Shown one piece after another: positions 9,046 through 17,385 of a DNA stretch of 64,000 nt. Where the stretch lies: the NCBI RefSeq assembly GCF_042658685.1, contig NZ_JBHSQY010000005.1; one strand, written 5' to 3'. Under the pieces are notes generated by a model. That model searched no databases. It saw nothing but the letters and a program-made list of their open reading frames with translations, and was not told the origin of the DNA. Source of the stretch: Macrococcoides bohemicum. GTDB lineage: Bacteria > Bacillota > Bacilli > Staphylococcales > Staphylococcaceae. Both the position numbers and the translations under genes were made by a program. Position 1 is the first letter of the stretch; each line of letters opens with the position of its first letter.

Positions 9046-9551
9046 TCTCTAACCTCCTCGTACATGACGCGATTTAAGTGCGAACGCCTCAATCTTTTAT
9101 GTTTAAGCAGTGCCCCAAATTCTCGCGGCGTTAAATAGGATAATCGAATATGAAAATAATTGATGTATTCAACAATCACAAAGCAAAGTAATAAAGCACT
9201 TAACAATAAATATCGTTCACTTGTCATAAACCCATAGAAAAATATCATACTACAAATCATGATGAGTATAATAGATACACGCTTAAATAAAATGAACAAA
9301 TGCTGCTGCTTAATCGTCATATGCATCTTACCACGCTTCTTTACTACGTCATGCATCAGTTTCCAGAAATGCGCACCAATAGCAAGGATAAAACATAACG
9401 TTATGAGCGGAAAAGCAATATGGAGGCTACGTGCTATTTCCTGATACTCATGATTGAAACAACAGTACAACCAGATGAGAAAGAACATTACACTTGAAAA
9501 TCCTTCACCCGTGTATAAACTTTTTAATTCTTTAATCAATGAATTTTGCAT
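9042..9551 (-). CDS. Four-helix integral membrane protein, unknown function
   Basis: The 169-residue product has four likely membrane segments: FSSVMFFLIWLYCCF (about 18-33), IAFPLITLCFILAIG (about 45-60), VSIILIMICSMIFFYG (about 91-107) and YLLLSALLLCFVIVEY (about 113-130). It ends in a basic cytoplasmic tail (KHKRLRRSHLNR). The stop codon overlaps the helD TTG start in TTGA, so helD translation is coupled to this gene. No family was recognised. It is the promoter-proximal gene of the helD operon. Confidence 0.75.
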   Translation of the reverse strand: MQNSLIKELKSLYTGEGFSSVMFFLIWLYCCFNHEYQEIARSLHIAFPLITLCFILAIGAHFWKLMHDVVKKRGKMHMTIKQQHLFILFKRVSIILIMICSMIFFYGFMTSERYLLLSALLLCFVIVEYINYFHIRLSYLTPREFGALLKHKRLRRSHLNRVMYEEVRD

Positions 9552-9623
9552 TGTTTCTCCTTTTTATGTCATAAATATATGCTTTCAGGGTATAAGTAAC
9601 TATCAAACTGTGAGGTGAACTGA

Positions 9624-10055
9624 ATGAACAATAGTAATCAAATTTATACAGAAGTCAAATCTTCAAGAGATGAATTGCTCAGCCAAATCCAAAAACTAAG
9701 CGCGTCACAATTTAACTATAATTTCGGATCAAAGTTTAAAAGTATCAAATACAACTTACTCCAAATCGCTTATGCATATCATGAAGGCTTAGATCAACAT
9801 AAAGACCAGATTGGTGATTACGCGCTATTTAAAGAAAAAGGTCACACATTAAATTTTCATGATGTAGAAAATTATTTCGATAACATTGATTATGCAATCG
9901 AACAAAATCCAGTACATCCTAACGATGTGATGCCACTTATCTTCAATGAATATGAGTTACGTGGTAAAATTCGTTTCTTAATGACTTTCTTTGAAGTGCT
10001 TGATAACACTCTGGATCAGGAAATTCAAAATTTAAAAGTGACTAGACTTAATTAA
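9624..10055 (+). CDS. Hypothetical cytoplasmic protein
   Basis: The 143-residue product is predicted to be mainly helical, has no membrane segment or signal peptide, and contains blocks such as SRDELLSQIQKLSASQF and YELRGKIRFLMTFFEVLDNTLDQEIQNLK. The layout suggests a helical bundle, perhaps distantly DinB-like given YNLLQIAYAYHEGLDQH, but I do not recognise a family. TGTGAGGTGAACTG precedes the ATG as ribosome binding site. It diverges from the helD operon and ends at a strong hairpin terminator. Confidence 0.65.
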   Translation: MNNSNQIYTEVKSSRDELLSQIQKLSASQFNYNFGSKFKSIKYNLLQIAYAYHEGLDQHKDQIGDYALFKEKGHTLNFHDVENYFDNIDYAIEQNPVHPNDVMPLIFNEYELRGKIRFLMTFFEVLDNTLDQEIQNLKVTRLN

Positions 10056-10079
10056 AAAAGCTCATGATGAGCTTTTTTA
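10054..10079. terminator. Bidirectional terminator
   Basis: AAAAAAGCTCAT and ATGAGCTTTTTT form a short perfect stem with A- and T-runs on either side, serving the upstream hypothetical gene and the convergent FAD monooxygenase gene. Confidence 0.85.
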
Positions 10080-10086
10080 TTTTGTA

Positions 10087-11202
10087 TTAATTAATATGAC
10101 GATGACTTAAGAAGAATGTTTGTTTCTCTAAAAATGATAAAGGTACTAATTTCAACGCTTTGTTTCTTGCTTTAATAAGTGTTTTATTTTCTAGTTGTGC
10201 TGATTTACCGATTTGACGTGATTTTAAAATCACCTTTTTCGTGTGATTTACACTTAATTTATCATATGCTTTTAATGCATCATCTATCGGGTACTTCTTG
10301 AGTTGATTCGCCAGACATACCGCATCTTCCATAGCGAGTGATGCGCCCTGTCCCATATTAGGTGTTGTTGCATGTGCTGCGTCCCCTAACAATACGACGC
10401 GGCCTTTATAAAATGTCTTCAATGGATTGATATCATAAATATCATGTTGAATAGGATCTCCGACAGTCTTTTCAAGCGTTTCTAACACAGCATCAGGGAA
10501 TGATTTAAAGTATTGCAACAGTTTCTTCTTATTATAATTTCTAAATTCTGTATCTCTTTCTTCGGCATTCATACAGCAGAACCAATACACTTGATTATCT
10601 TTCAGTGGTACGATACCAAACCTACCTGTATCTCCCCAATACTCAAGCGCAACTTTATGATCAACAGATACTGCCTTACTCGTTCCTCTAAAACACGTGT
10701 AACCTTGATAGATTGCTTCACTATCTTTAAACATCTGTCGTCTAATGTTAGAATGTACGCCATCAGCTGCGATAATTAAATCATACTGATATTTGGCACC
10801 ATCCTGTAATGTTAAAGCTGGATTATTAAAGTCTTTAATACCTACAACATCTTTTATTAAATGGATATCGGCATCATTATGCTGCAATAAAATATCATGT
10901 AGTTGCTCACGCTGAATCGTTATATTTTCTTCTTCTGATAATGATAATATAAGTGTATTTAATAGCTCATCGTTATCTGTTCTAAACTGACATTCAATTA
11001 ACGGGTTTCCCGCTGCACGAATATCTTCGTCTATTCCATACTGTTTCAAAGCACGTATAGCATTACCCCCAACACCTAAACCAACACCGAGCTGTTTCAA
11101 TACATGGCGCTTTTCTAATATATCCACCTCATGTCCGGCAGACTTTAGAGCAATTGCAGCAGTTAAACCGCCAATACCTGCCCCGATAATACCGATGCGC
11201 AT
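10087..11202 (-). CDS. FAD-dependent aromatic monooxygenase-like protein
   Basis: This 371-residue flavoprotein belongs to the class A, single-component aromatic hydroxylase family (UbiH, salicylate or 6-hydroxynicotinate hydroxylase type). The N-terminal Rossmann motif is GIIGAGIGGLTAAIAL with an acidic end at ILEK, the middle DG motif is AADGVHSNIRRQ, and the third FAD motif is VLLGDAAHATTPNMGQGASLAMEDA. The start at 11202 lies six bases after GAGGTG. The upstream neighbour is a cyclase-like hydrolase only 15 bases away on the same strand, so the two form an operon that may break down an aromatic compound. The substrate is unknown. Confidence 0.85.
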   Translation of the reverse strand: MRIGIIGAGIGGLTAAIALKSAGHEVDILEKRHVLKQLGVGLGVGGNAIRALKQYGIDEDIRAAGNPLIECQFRTDNDELLNTLILSLSEEENITIQREQLHDILLQHNDADIHLIKDVVGIKDFNNPALTLQDGAKYQYDLIIAADGVHSNIRRQMFKDSEAIYQGYTCFRGTSKAVSVDHKVALEYWGDTGRFGIVPLKDNQVYWFCCMNAEERDTEFRNYNKKKLLQYFKSFPDAVLETLEKTVGDPIQHDIYDINPLKTFYKGRVVLLGDAAHATTPNMGQGASLAMEDAVCLANQLKKYPIDDALKAYDKLSVNHTKKVILKSRQIGKSAQLENKTLIKARNKALKLVPLSFLEKQTFFLSHRHIN

Positions 11203-11217
11203 GTAACTCACCTCATC

Positions 11218-11832
11218 TTATAATTTCTTTTTTACAACTGCACGAATTGGACTGGCATCAGCTTCTATCTTAAGTGGCAACCCGATAAAATCATAATACC
11301 CTACTCTCACTTTATTTAATTCTAAATTTTCTATAATCAATATTTGATTTTCTAAACATGCTTTGTGTGCATCGAGCGTTTCATTATCTACAGTATCTAT
11401 ACTTGGCATATCCGTGCCAATCACTTCAACACCAAGGTCTCCCAGATAATGAATGGCAGCACTTTCAAAGGTCATAAAGTCTCCTAAAAATACACTTTGT
11501 TCTTTGCTGTATACTGACTTAAACAATACAATTGGCTTATCAATCACAAAGTCCTCTAATAATTTCTGAGTAACAATTTCCTCATCGATTAATTCAATCA
11601 CCTGCGCTTCACCGATTAAGCGATTAATATCAATCTCATCAATCGTTACGCCTTCATGGTCATAGTGAAAAGGTGCATCTAAATGTGTACCAGTATGTAA
11701 ACTCATTTTAATACTGCCTACGTTGGCACCAGTTTGACCTTCTAACTGACTATCCATCTGATACACAAAAGGCTGATCCCCTGGCCATGTTGCTATACCC
11801 TGCTTTAATGTCTGAGAAATATCAATCCACAT
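11218..11832 (-). CDS. Cyclase-family hydrolase (kynurenine formamidase-like)
   Basis: The 204-residue product belongs to the metal-dependent cyclase/arylformamidase superfamily (KynB fold). The signature HTGTHLDAPFHY, with three metal-binding positions, is near residues 48-59, and DMPSIDT follows the conserved GxDxPS pattern. The length is typical of bacterial KynB (about 205-210). The ATG follows AGGTGAGGGG. It is the first gene of a two-gene unit with an FAD monooxygenase, compatible with tryptophan or other aromatic catabolism, although no other kynurenine genes are present. KynB itself is therefore only one possibility. Confidence 0.82.
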   Translation of the reverse strand: MWIDISQTLKQGIATWPGDQPFVYQMDSQLEGQTGANVGSIKMSLHTGTHLDAPFHYDHEGVTIDEIDINRLIGEAQVIELIDEEIVTQKLLEDFVIDKPIVLFKSVYSKEQSVFLGDFMTFESAAIHYLGDLGVEVIGTDMPSIDTVDNETLDAHKACLENQILIIENLELNKVRVGYYDFIGLPLKIEADASPIRAVVKKKL

Positions 11833-11916
11833 AAAAACCCCTCACCTTCAACTGTCTGCTTTACTTACATTATAACGTAGGCACGGCCTTTTTACAGTTT
11901 TATGGTGAGGGATGCA

Positions 11917-13995
11917 TTATTTATGTTTCAGTAATCTTAAACTGTTTAAAGTAACGAGTAATGTAGCACCCATATCAGCAAATATCGCTATCCATAACGT
12001 TAACCAGCCTGGAATAACGAGTAATATCACAATTAATTTAAGTCCCAAAGCAAACCCGATATTTTGTTTGATGATATTTAATGTACGCTTGCTCAGGCGA
12101 ATCACTTTCGGTAAATCGCTTAAATCATCCTTCATAAATGTAATATCAGCAGTCTCAATTGCAGTATCAGTTGCTGCACCGCCCATTGAGAATCCTACGT
12201 CTGCCTGTGCGAGTGCCGGTGCGTCATTCACACCATCACCAACCATGGCAATGTGACTTCCTTTTCGCTGATAGTCTTTAATTAATTTCAACTTATCTTC
12301 AGGTAATAACTCTGAGTGCACGCGTGTGATAGATAAAGTATTTCCAATTGCATCGGCTACAGCTTTATTATCACCCGTGAGCATCAGTGTCTCTATTCCT
12401 TCTTTATTCAACCTGCGCACGACATCTTTTGATTCATCGCGAAGTGTATCCTGAATAAAGAAGACAGCTATTATACGCTCTTCTGTACCGAACAATACTT
12501 TTGTTGCGCCACTTCTATTAGTTTCAGCAAGTTTCTGTGCATCAGTCTCATTTACATTAAAGAATTTCGGTTGTCCGATACGATATTTTTTATCTTTATA
12601 ACTACCTTGTACCCCTTTAGCAGTAACAACTTCATAATCTGTTAACTCGACTGTTTCACAATTTGTCAAACTGTTCACGATTGCTTTACTTAATGGATGT
12701 CCGGCATCTTTTTCAAGGGTATAGATAACATTTTTTTCGTCTTGCGTTAGTACTGTGAAATCAACACGTTCAACAACAACAGGCTCTCCTTTAGTTAATG
12801 TGCCTGTCTTATCAAAAGCAATCGTATCGATATGACCTGCGTTCTCTAAATGAATACCACCTTTTATTAAAATACCACGACGTGCAGCACTACCAATTGC
12901 GGTAACGATAGCAACCGGTGTTGAGACAACAAGCGCACAAGGACAACCTACAACGAGTACTGATAAACCTTGGTAAAGATAATGTTTGAAGTCACCACCA
13001 AATAATGGTGGGATTACGATTACAAGCAATGCTATGAGCATAATGAGCGGTGTATAGTATTTCGCAAACTTATCTACAAATTTCTGTGTCGGTGCTTTCT
13101 CACTTTGCGCTTCTTCCACAAGATGAATCATCTTCGCAAGCTTTGTTTCATGGCTGCGTTTAGTAACTCGCACTTCTAACTGTCCAGACTCATTCAGTGT
13201 TCCTGAGTATACTTCGTCATCCATTCCCTTTGTAACAGGGATACTTTCGCCTGTAATACTTGCCTGATTGACATTGCTCTGACCATTTATTACTATGCCA
13301 TCAATCGGTACTTTCTTACCTGGCAGTATTCTCACGACGTCATCAATCATTAAATCATCTACAGCAACTTCTACGTATTCATTACCAATTCGTTTTAATG
13401 CCATGTCAGGTGTCAGATCAATCAGACTCTGAATACTGTCACGTGATTTCTCCATCGCGTATCCTTCAAGCGCTTCACTTATTGCAAATAACAGAACGAC
13501 CATGGCACCTTCCTGTACTTCGCCAATTAACATCGCACCAATAATTGCAATGGTCATTAAGACGTTCATATTAAAGTTTAATTTGAACAGTTGTTTCATA
13601 CCTTCAATAAACAATGAATAACCACCGATTGCAATCGCTGCGATAAAGATTACTTTCGTATACAGACTATCTTCACCAACATTAAAACCTGTGATTAAGC
13701 CCGCAATAAACAGAATTAAAGCAATGGCAAACGGTAAATGCGCTTTATTCTTATAAAACGGAACTTTCTTTGTACGTTTTACATTCGCCGGACGTACTTT
13801 AATATGATCAAATTTCCCCGCCGCTTCTAACTGTTCAACAGTGACGTCACCCGTTACATTCAATTTCGCAGCCCCAAAATTTAAATCCACTGTATCTACA
13901 CCAGGAATCGCTTCAATATTTTTCACAAATTTTGCTGCACAGTTCGTACAGCTCAAACCTTCCAGACGATATGTTTCCTCTTTCTCCTTACTCAT
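11917..13995 (-). CDS. cadA: Heavy-metal P-type ATPase (Cd/Zn/Pb efflux, CadA-like)
   Basis: This 692-residue P1B-type ATPase pumps divalent soft metals out of the cell. One N-terminal heavy-metal domain carries GLSCTNCAAKF with Cys16 and Cys19. About six to eight membrane helices follow; the CPC motif is VVGCPCALVVSTP, the phosphorylation site is DKTGTLTKGE, and MVGDGVNDAPAL forms the hinge. CPC with a single CxxC domain is typical of CadA/ZntA Zn/Cd/Pb exporters. I set the start at 13995 (MSKEKEE), which has GGGGGTGA just upstream and overlaps the end of the regulator gene by 8 bases. The two genes are one operon, probably induced by Cd or Zn through the regulator. Confidence 0.92.
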   Translation of the reverse strand: MSKEKEETYRLEGLSCTNCAAKFVKNIEAIPGVDTVDLNFGAAKLNVTGDVTVEQLEAAGKFDHIKVRPANVKRTKKVPFYKNKAHLPFAIALILFIAGLITGFNVGEDSLYTKVIFIAAIAIGGYSLFIEGMKQLFKLNFNMNVLMTIAIIGAMLIGEVQEGAMVVLLFAISEALEGYAMEKSRDSIQSLIDLTPDMALKRIGNEYVEVAVDDLMIDDVVRILPGKKVPIDGIVINGQSNVNQASITGESIPVTKGMDDEVYSGTLNESGQLEVRVTKRSHETKLAKMIHLVEEAQSEKAPTQKFVDKFAKYYTPLIMLIALLVIVIPPLFGGDFKHYLYQGLSVLVVGCPCALVVSTPVAIVTAIGSAARRGILIKGGIHLENAGHIDTIAFDKTGTLTKGEPVVVERVDFTVLTQDEKNVIYTLEKDAGHPLSKAIVNSLTNCETVELTDYEVVTAKGVQGSYKDKKYRIGQPKFFNVNETDAQKLAETNRSGATKVLFGTEERIIAVFFIQDTLRDESKDVVRRLNKEGIETLMLTGDNKAVADAIGNTLSITRVHSELLPEDKLKLIKDYQRKGSHIAMVGDGVNDAPALAQADVGFSMGGAATDTAIETADITFMKDDLSDLPKVIRLSKRTLNIIKQNIGFALGLKLIVILLVIPGWLTLWIAIFADMGATLLVTLNSLRLLKHK

Positions 13996-14320
13996 CAGAT
14001 TCACCCCCATGCGCTAATGCTGTACGGATCAATGTCTTAATATGATCATCTTTCAAACGATAGAATGCATTTTTACCTTCTTTTCTAAAATCAAGCACTT
14101 TCGTCTGATTTAAATATCTGAGATGGTGACTTGTCGTAGCGACACTCGCATCCAGTATGTTTGCCAGGTCACATACACATAATTCATCTTCGAGCAATAA
14201 ACTAAAGCAAATTTTCAAACGTTTCTCATCTGCTAAGGCTTTATAAATAACAAGCACTGGATTTAAATCAACTAAATCCTGTTGTGATTTCACACGCTTT
14301 ACCTTCTCAACATCAAACAA
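13988..14320 (-). CDS. cadC: ArsR/SmtB-family metal repressor, CadC-like
   Basis: The winged-helix repressor senses Cd/Pb/Zn and controls the adjoining efflux pump. The alpha-3 metal motif ELCVCDLA provides two Cys ligands, followed by the recognition helix SVATTSHHLRYL and wing FRKEGKNAFYRL. The first usual start codon is a TTG at 14320, giving 110 residues. The frame stays open upstream and encodes DTCDLYLFDVEKV, which matches the N-terminal Cys-containing arm of plasmid CadC (DTCEIFCYDEEKV). GGAGTG precedes an in-frame ATA at the right distance, so the true protein may begin there with a non-standard start. Two inverted repeats upstream are likely operators. Confidence 0.85.
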   Translation of the reverse strand: MFDVEKVKRVKSQQDLVDLNPVLVIYKALADEKRLKICFSLLLEDELCVCDLANILDASVATTSHHLRYLNQTKVLDFRKEGKNAFYRLKDDHIKTLIRTALAHGGESDE

Positions 14321-14381
14321 ATATAAATCACAAGTATCTTGAGCTATCTACAACACTCCATTCATAATATATCTTACTGTC

Positions 14382-14444
14382 ATTCAAATATTCATTTGAA
14401 TATAGTATACAACAATGCACTCATCCAAACAATTATTTGAATGA
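14382..14444 (-). promoter_or_regulatory. Two candidate CadC operators
   Basis: ATTCAAAT-ATTC-ATTTGAAT (14382-14401) is a perfect inverted repeat, and TCATCCAAA...TTTGAATGA (14421-14444) is a one-mismatch version. Both resemble the SmtB/CadC-type imperfect palindromes that carry TTCAA/TTGAA arms. They lie about 60-120 bases upstream of the regulator gene, where a metal-responsive promoter would be expected. Confidence 0.7.
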
Positions 14445-14518
14445 AATGTTTATTAATTTTTAATAAGGGAACATTAATTAATGAATAAATAATATTTTAA
14501 AAGGAGCTTTTAATTTAA

Positions 14519-14752
14519 ATGGATGCAGAAAGCAATTATTTAAACATTGAAATTCAATTAGACAACGGTGAAACAGTAAACCATCAGGAGTTCTTTACGA
14601 CAGATGAAAAGATCGCATTTAATAACTTCATTAAGAAACTTGATTTAAATGAGACAGGCTTTTTACCGATTAACGATGAATCATCAACTTGCTCAATTAA
14701 TATCGATAAAATCGTAAAAATTACACCAAAAAACGTTAAAAATATGGGCTAA
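14519..14752 (+). CDS. Small acidic hypothetical protein
   Basis: The 77-residue product is acidic and looks like a small alpha/beta protein (YLNIEIQLDNGETVNHQEFF ... INIDKIVKITPKN). AAGGAG lies 12 bases before the ATG, which is somewhat long spacing. A terminator follows directly, so it is transcribed alone, divergent from the cadmium operon. No family was recognised. Confidence 0.6.
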   Translation: MDAESNYLNIEIQLDNGETVNHQEFFTTDEKIAFNNFIKKLDLNETGFLPINDESSTCSINIDKIVKITPKNVKNMG

Positions 14753-14766
14753 CCATTATAAATACT

Positions 14767-14799
14767 AAAAGAGAGCGGATAAAATATCCGCTCTCTTTC
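14767..14799. terminator. Bidirectional terminator
   Basis: AAAGAGAGCGGAT and ATCCGCTCTCTTT form a long GC-containing stem around AAAAT, ending both the small hypothetical gene and the convergent metallophosphatase gene. Confidence 0.9.
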
Positions 14800-14802
14800 T
14801 GT

Positions 14803-15447
14803 TTAATAATCACTCTTCAATATTTCCTCAATATACGTTCTAACCAATTTACCATTCTTATTAATGACGACTGCAGCAAGCGCATCATGATTCCCTGCTC
14901 CGGCATCAATGTTTAACACATTGTATTGTTTTAAATATATCGGCTTCCCGATTTCAGTTGGTGTATGTCCAATGACCTGAAGCTTCTTCATCTTTTTAAG
15001 CTTACCGCGGAAACGTAACACACTCCACATACTCTCTGTATGAAACTTTCTAAACCCTAAAAAGTTAACACCCGCATGAGATACATACAGCACACCATTC
15101 TCGTAAAACAACGGTAAACCCCGCATCCATCTTGCATCATCTATATGTTTATCACATAAGTCATAATCTTCTATCGTATGCTTATAATTCTCTTTCATGT
15201 CTGACTTTGACGTTTCATTAAAAATATACTGCGCCATTTGATACTCGTGATTGCCCTGAATACAAATTGTATTCGGATAATCCTGCTGAAGCTTGCGTAC
15301 ACAGCGGACAACCTCTTTAGAATGTTTTCCTTTATTGATATAATCTCCGACAAAGATCAGCTGCTCATCTTTTGGATTCCAGTGCTTTAGTATGTTCTTT
15401 AATGTATTGTAACACCCATGTATATCGCCAACTAAAAAATAGTTCAT
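14803..15447 (-). CDS. Calcineurin-type metallophosphatase
   Basis: The 214-residue protein has the complete PPP-type metallophosphoesterase signature: VGDIHGCYNTL near residue 5, FVGDYINKGKHS near 35, IQGNHEY near 65, and VSHAGVNF and VIGHTPT in the C-terminal half. These supply the two-metal site. Relatives include bacterial PrpA/PrpE serine/threonine phosphatases and diadenosine tetraphosphatases. GDYINKG replaces the usual GDYVDRG, so the Arg that usually contacts phosphate is replaced by Lys. The ATG at 15447 follows AAGGATG; the longer open frame upstream has no ribosome binding site. Confidence 0.85.
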   Translation of the reverse strand: MNYFLVGDIHGCYNTLKNILKHWNPKDEQLIFVGDYINKGKHSKEVVRCVRKLQQDYPNTICIQGNHEYQMAQYIFNETSKSDMKENYKHTIEDYDLCDKHIDDARWMRGLPLFYENGVLYVSHAGVNFLGFRKFHTESMWSVLRFRGKLKKMKKLQVIGHTPTEIGKPIYLKQYNVLNIDAGAGNHDALAAVVINKNGKLVRTYIEEILKSDY

Positions 15448-15648
15448 TATTAACATCCTTAATGTTTGAATTTCTCTTAGTTGATTATAAAGGAGTTTCA
15501 AAGCATTCTAAAGTTAAGATTGTGTTAAAAAATATCCCTATAAATTAATTAATAAATATCTTTTCAAAATATTAAAATTTGAATTGTATTTTCTGTAACT
15601 ATCATGTACGCTATTCTTACTTAATCATTCTAAAAAAGAGGATGCCAA

Positions 15649-16977
15649 ATGGAAAAAAAAAATAAAGTAAGTACAAGAAACCCATATTTAGTTATTATCA
15701 GTGCATTCTTAGTCTTTCTTACGATCGGTACTTTATTACTTTATATGCCATTCTCTCAGAAACAACCTACATCATTTGTAGATTGTCTGTTTATTGCTAC
15801 AAGTGCATTTACTGTTACCGGATTGGCAACAATTGATATAACAGCCAACTTCAATTATATCGGCTATATCATCATTATGATACTTGTACAGGCCGGTGGT
15901 CTCGGGATTATTACGTTGGCCATGATCGTATTTATCATGCTCGGTAAGAAGGTAGGATTCAAAGGAAGATCTCTCGCAACCGAAGCCTTAAACCAACAGA
16001 ATACAGGCGGAATCATACGTCTCGTACTCATACTTTTCTCAGTCAGTTTAATCTTTGAAAGTATCGGTGCATTGTTACTCTGTCTGGAATGGATTCCTCA
16101 ACTAGGGTTTAAAAGAGGATTATTTCATAGCGTCTTCACTGCTGTCAGTGCGTTTAACAATGCAGGGTTTGCCTTGCATAGCGATAACTTAGTACAATTC
16201 AGAACGAATCCAGTCATCAACTTCATCATTACAAGTTTAATCATCATCGGTGGAATCGGGTTTACAGTTATTCTTGATCTATACAAAACAAAGCACTTTA
16301 AAAAACTAAGAGTGCATACGAAAGTGATGTTACTCAGTACATTAATTATTAACTTTTGTGCAACACTCATCATCTTTATACTCGAATATGGCAATAAAGC
16401 AACGCTTGGTGGGCATTCAACGTTTGATCAGTTCCAAATGGCTTATTTCCAGGCGATCACGACGAGAACAGCAGGATTTAATACGATTGATATCGGTGCT
16501 CTAACAACACCAACCATCCTTATTATGATGCTGCTCATGTTTATCGGTGGTGGACCAACATCGACTGCCGGTGGTATTAAATTGACAACAACCGTCGTTA
16601 TCATATTTGGTACGTTAAGCTTTATTAAACAAAGAGCACATTTAAGTTTATTTAAACGTACGATTGATCCAAGATTTTTATTTAAAAGTTTAGCGATTGC
16701 AGTATTGAGCTCAGGATTCTGTTTTACGATTGTCTTCTGTCTCGTGCTGGCAGAACCAAATCTACCGTTCTTACCACTCATGTTTGAAGTTATTTCAGCA
16801 TTCGGTACAGTCGGTCTGACGATGGGGATTACCGGTAAACTCTCGGTCATCGGTAAACTCCTTATCATCCTGATGATGATGATCGGTAAAGTCGGTGTAC
16901 TGACAATCGTCCTTACATTCTCTAGACCAAATAAACAACTTTATAGCTATCCAAAAGAAGATATCTTAACAGGATAA
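15649..16977 (+). CDS. ktrB: Ktr/Trk-type potassium channel subunit
   Basis: The 442-residue integral membrane protein is a KtrB/KtrD-type potassium translocating subunit, which takes up K+ with a cytoplasmic KtrA/KtrC ring. Four M1-P-M2 repeats are visible; the selectivity-loop sequences include ATSAFTVTGLATID, FTAVSAFNNAGFALH, ITTRTAGFNTID and ISAFGTVGLTMGIT, each with the key filter Gly. GGGPTSTAGGIK marks the conserved gating-loop region. The length fits KtrB (about 445). No ktrA-like gene is adjacent, as is common in staphylococci where the ring protein is encoded elsewhere. The choice between KtrB and KtrD is uncertain. GAGGATGCCAA precedes the ATG. Confidence 0.88.
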   Translation: MEKKNKVSTRNPYLVIISAFLVFLTIGTLLLYMPFSQKQPTSFVDCLFIATSAFTVTGLATIDITANFNYIGYIIIMILVQAGGLGIITLAMIVFIMLGKKVGFKGRSLATEALNQQNTGGIIRLVLILFSVSLIFESIGALLLCLEWIPQLGFKRGLFHSVFTAVSAFNNAGFALHSDNLVQFRTNPVINFIITSLIIIGGIGFTVILDLYKTKHFKKLRVHTKVMLLSTLIINFCATLIIFILEYGNKATLGGHSTFDQFQMAYFQAITTRTAGFNTIDIGALTTPTILIMMLLMFIGGGPTSTAGGIKLTTTVVIIFGTLSFIKQRAHLSLFKRTIDPRFLFKSLAIAVLSSGFCFTIVFCLVLAEPNLPFLPLMFEVISAFGTVGLTMGITGKLSVIGKLLIILMMMIGKVGVLTIVLTFSRPNKQLYSYPKEDILTG

Positions 16978-17015
16978 AAAAATTCGTAGCCATTAAAGGG
17001 CTACGAATTTTTTCT
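16977..17015. terminator. Bidirectional terminator
   Basis: AAATTCGTAGCC and GGCTACGAATTT form a 12-bp stem with flanking A and T runs between the convergent potassium-channel gene and the small membrane protein gene. Confidence 0.9.
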
Positions 17016-17267
17016 TTAATATACAGTTTGTTTCGGATCTTCTCCGTATTTATTTGGACCATGATTACCACGGATGAAGTTGCAGATAAATAAGAATAAC
17101 CAAGGCAGTGATAAAAGAAGTGTCAACATCAGCATCTGTGCCAACCCACCCTTATCGGTGAAATCAATCGGTAAAATAGGATAAACGTGGGTGAAAATGA
17201 AACTAAGCACAACGTCGACTGTCATGATTACAATCGCGATTAATATACCTAACAATATCTTTTTCAT
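17016..17267 (-). CDS. Small two-helix membrane protein
   Basis: The 83-residue product begins MKKILLGILIAIVIMTVDVV and has a second helix at MLMLTLLLSLPWLFLFICNF, ending in a short polar tail. Both ends are probably cytoplasmic. TAGGAG lies seven bases before the ATG at 17267; ATG at 17270 is a neighbouring alternative. No family was recognised and no function is inferred. Confidence 0.65.
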   Translation of the reverse strand: MKKILLGILIAIVIMTVDVVLSFIFTHVYPILPIDFTDKGGLAQMLMLTLLLSLPWLFLFICNFIRGNHGPNKYGEDPKQTVY

Positions 17268-17345
17268 CATCCATCTCCTATAGGCATTTGTTATTTTTAC
17301 CATTAATTCATATTAGTACTAAATGTCATAAAAAGTCAATATACA

Positions 17346-17384
17346 TTAAAAAAGTGCAAAAGACTAATGTCTTTCGCACTTTAT
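17346..17384 (-). terminator. Terminator of the flavin oxidoreductase gene
   Basis: AAAGTGC...AAAGAC pairs with GTCTTT.GCACTTT and is followed on the minus strand by T residues. Confidence 0.8.
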
Positions 17385-17385
17385 T

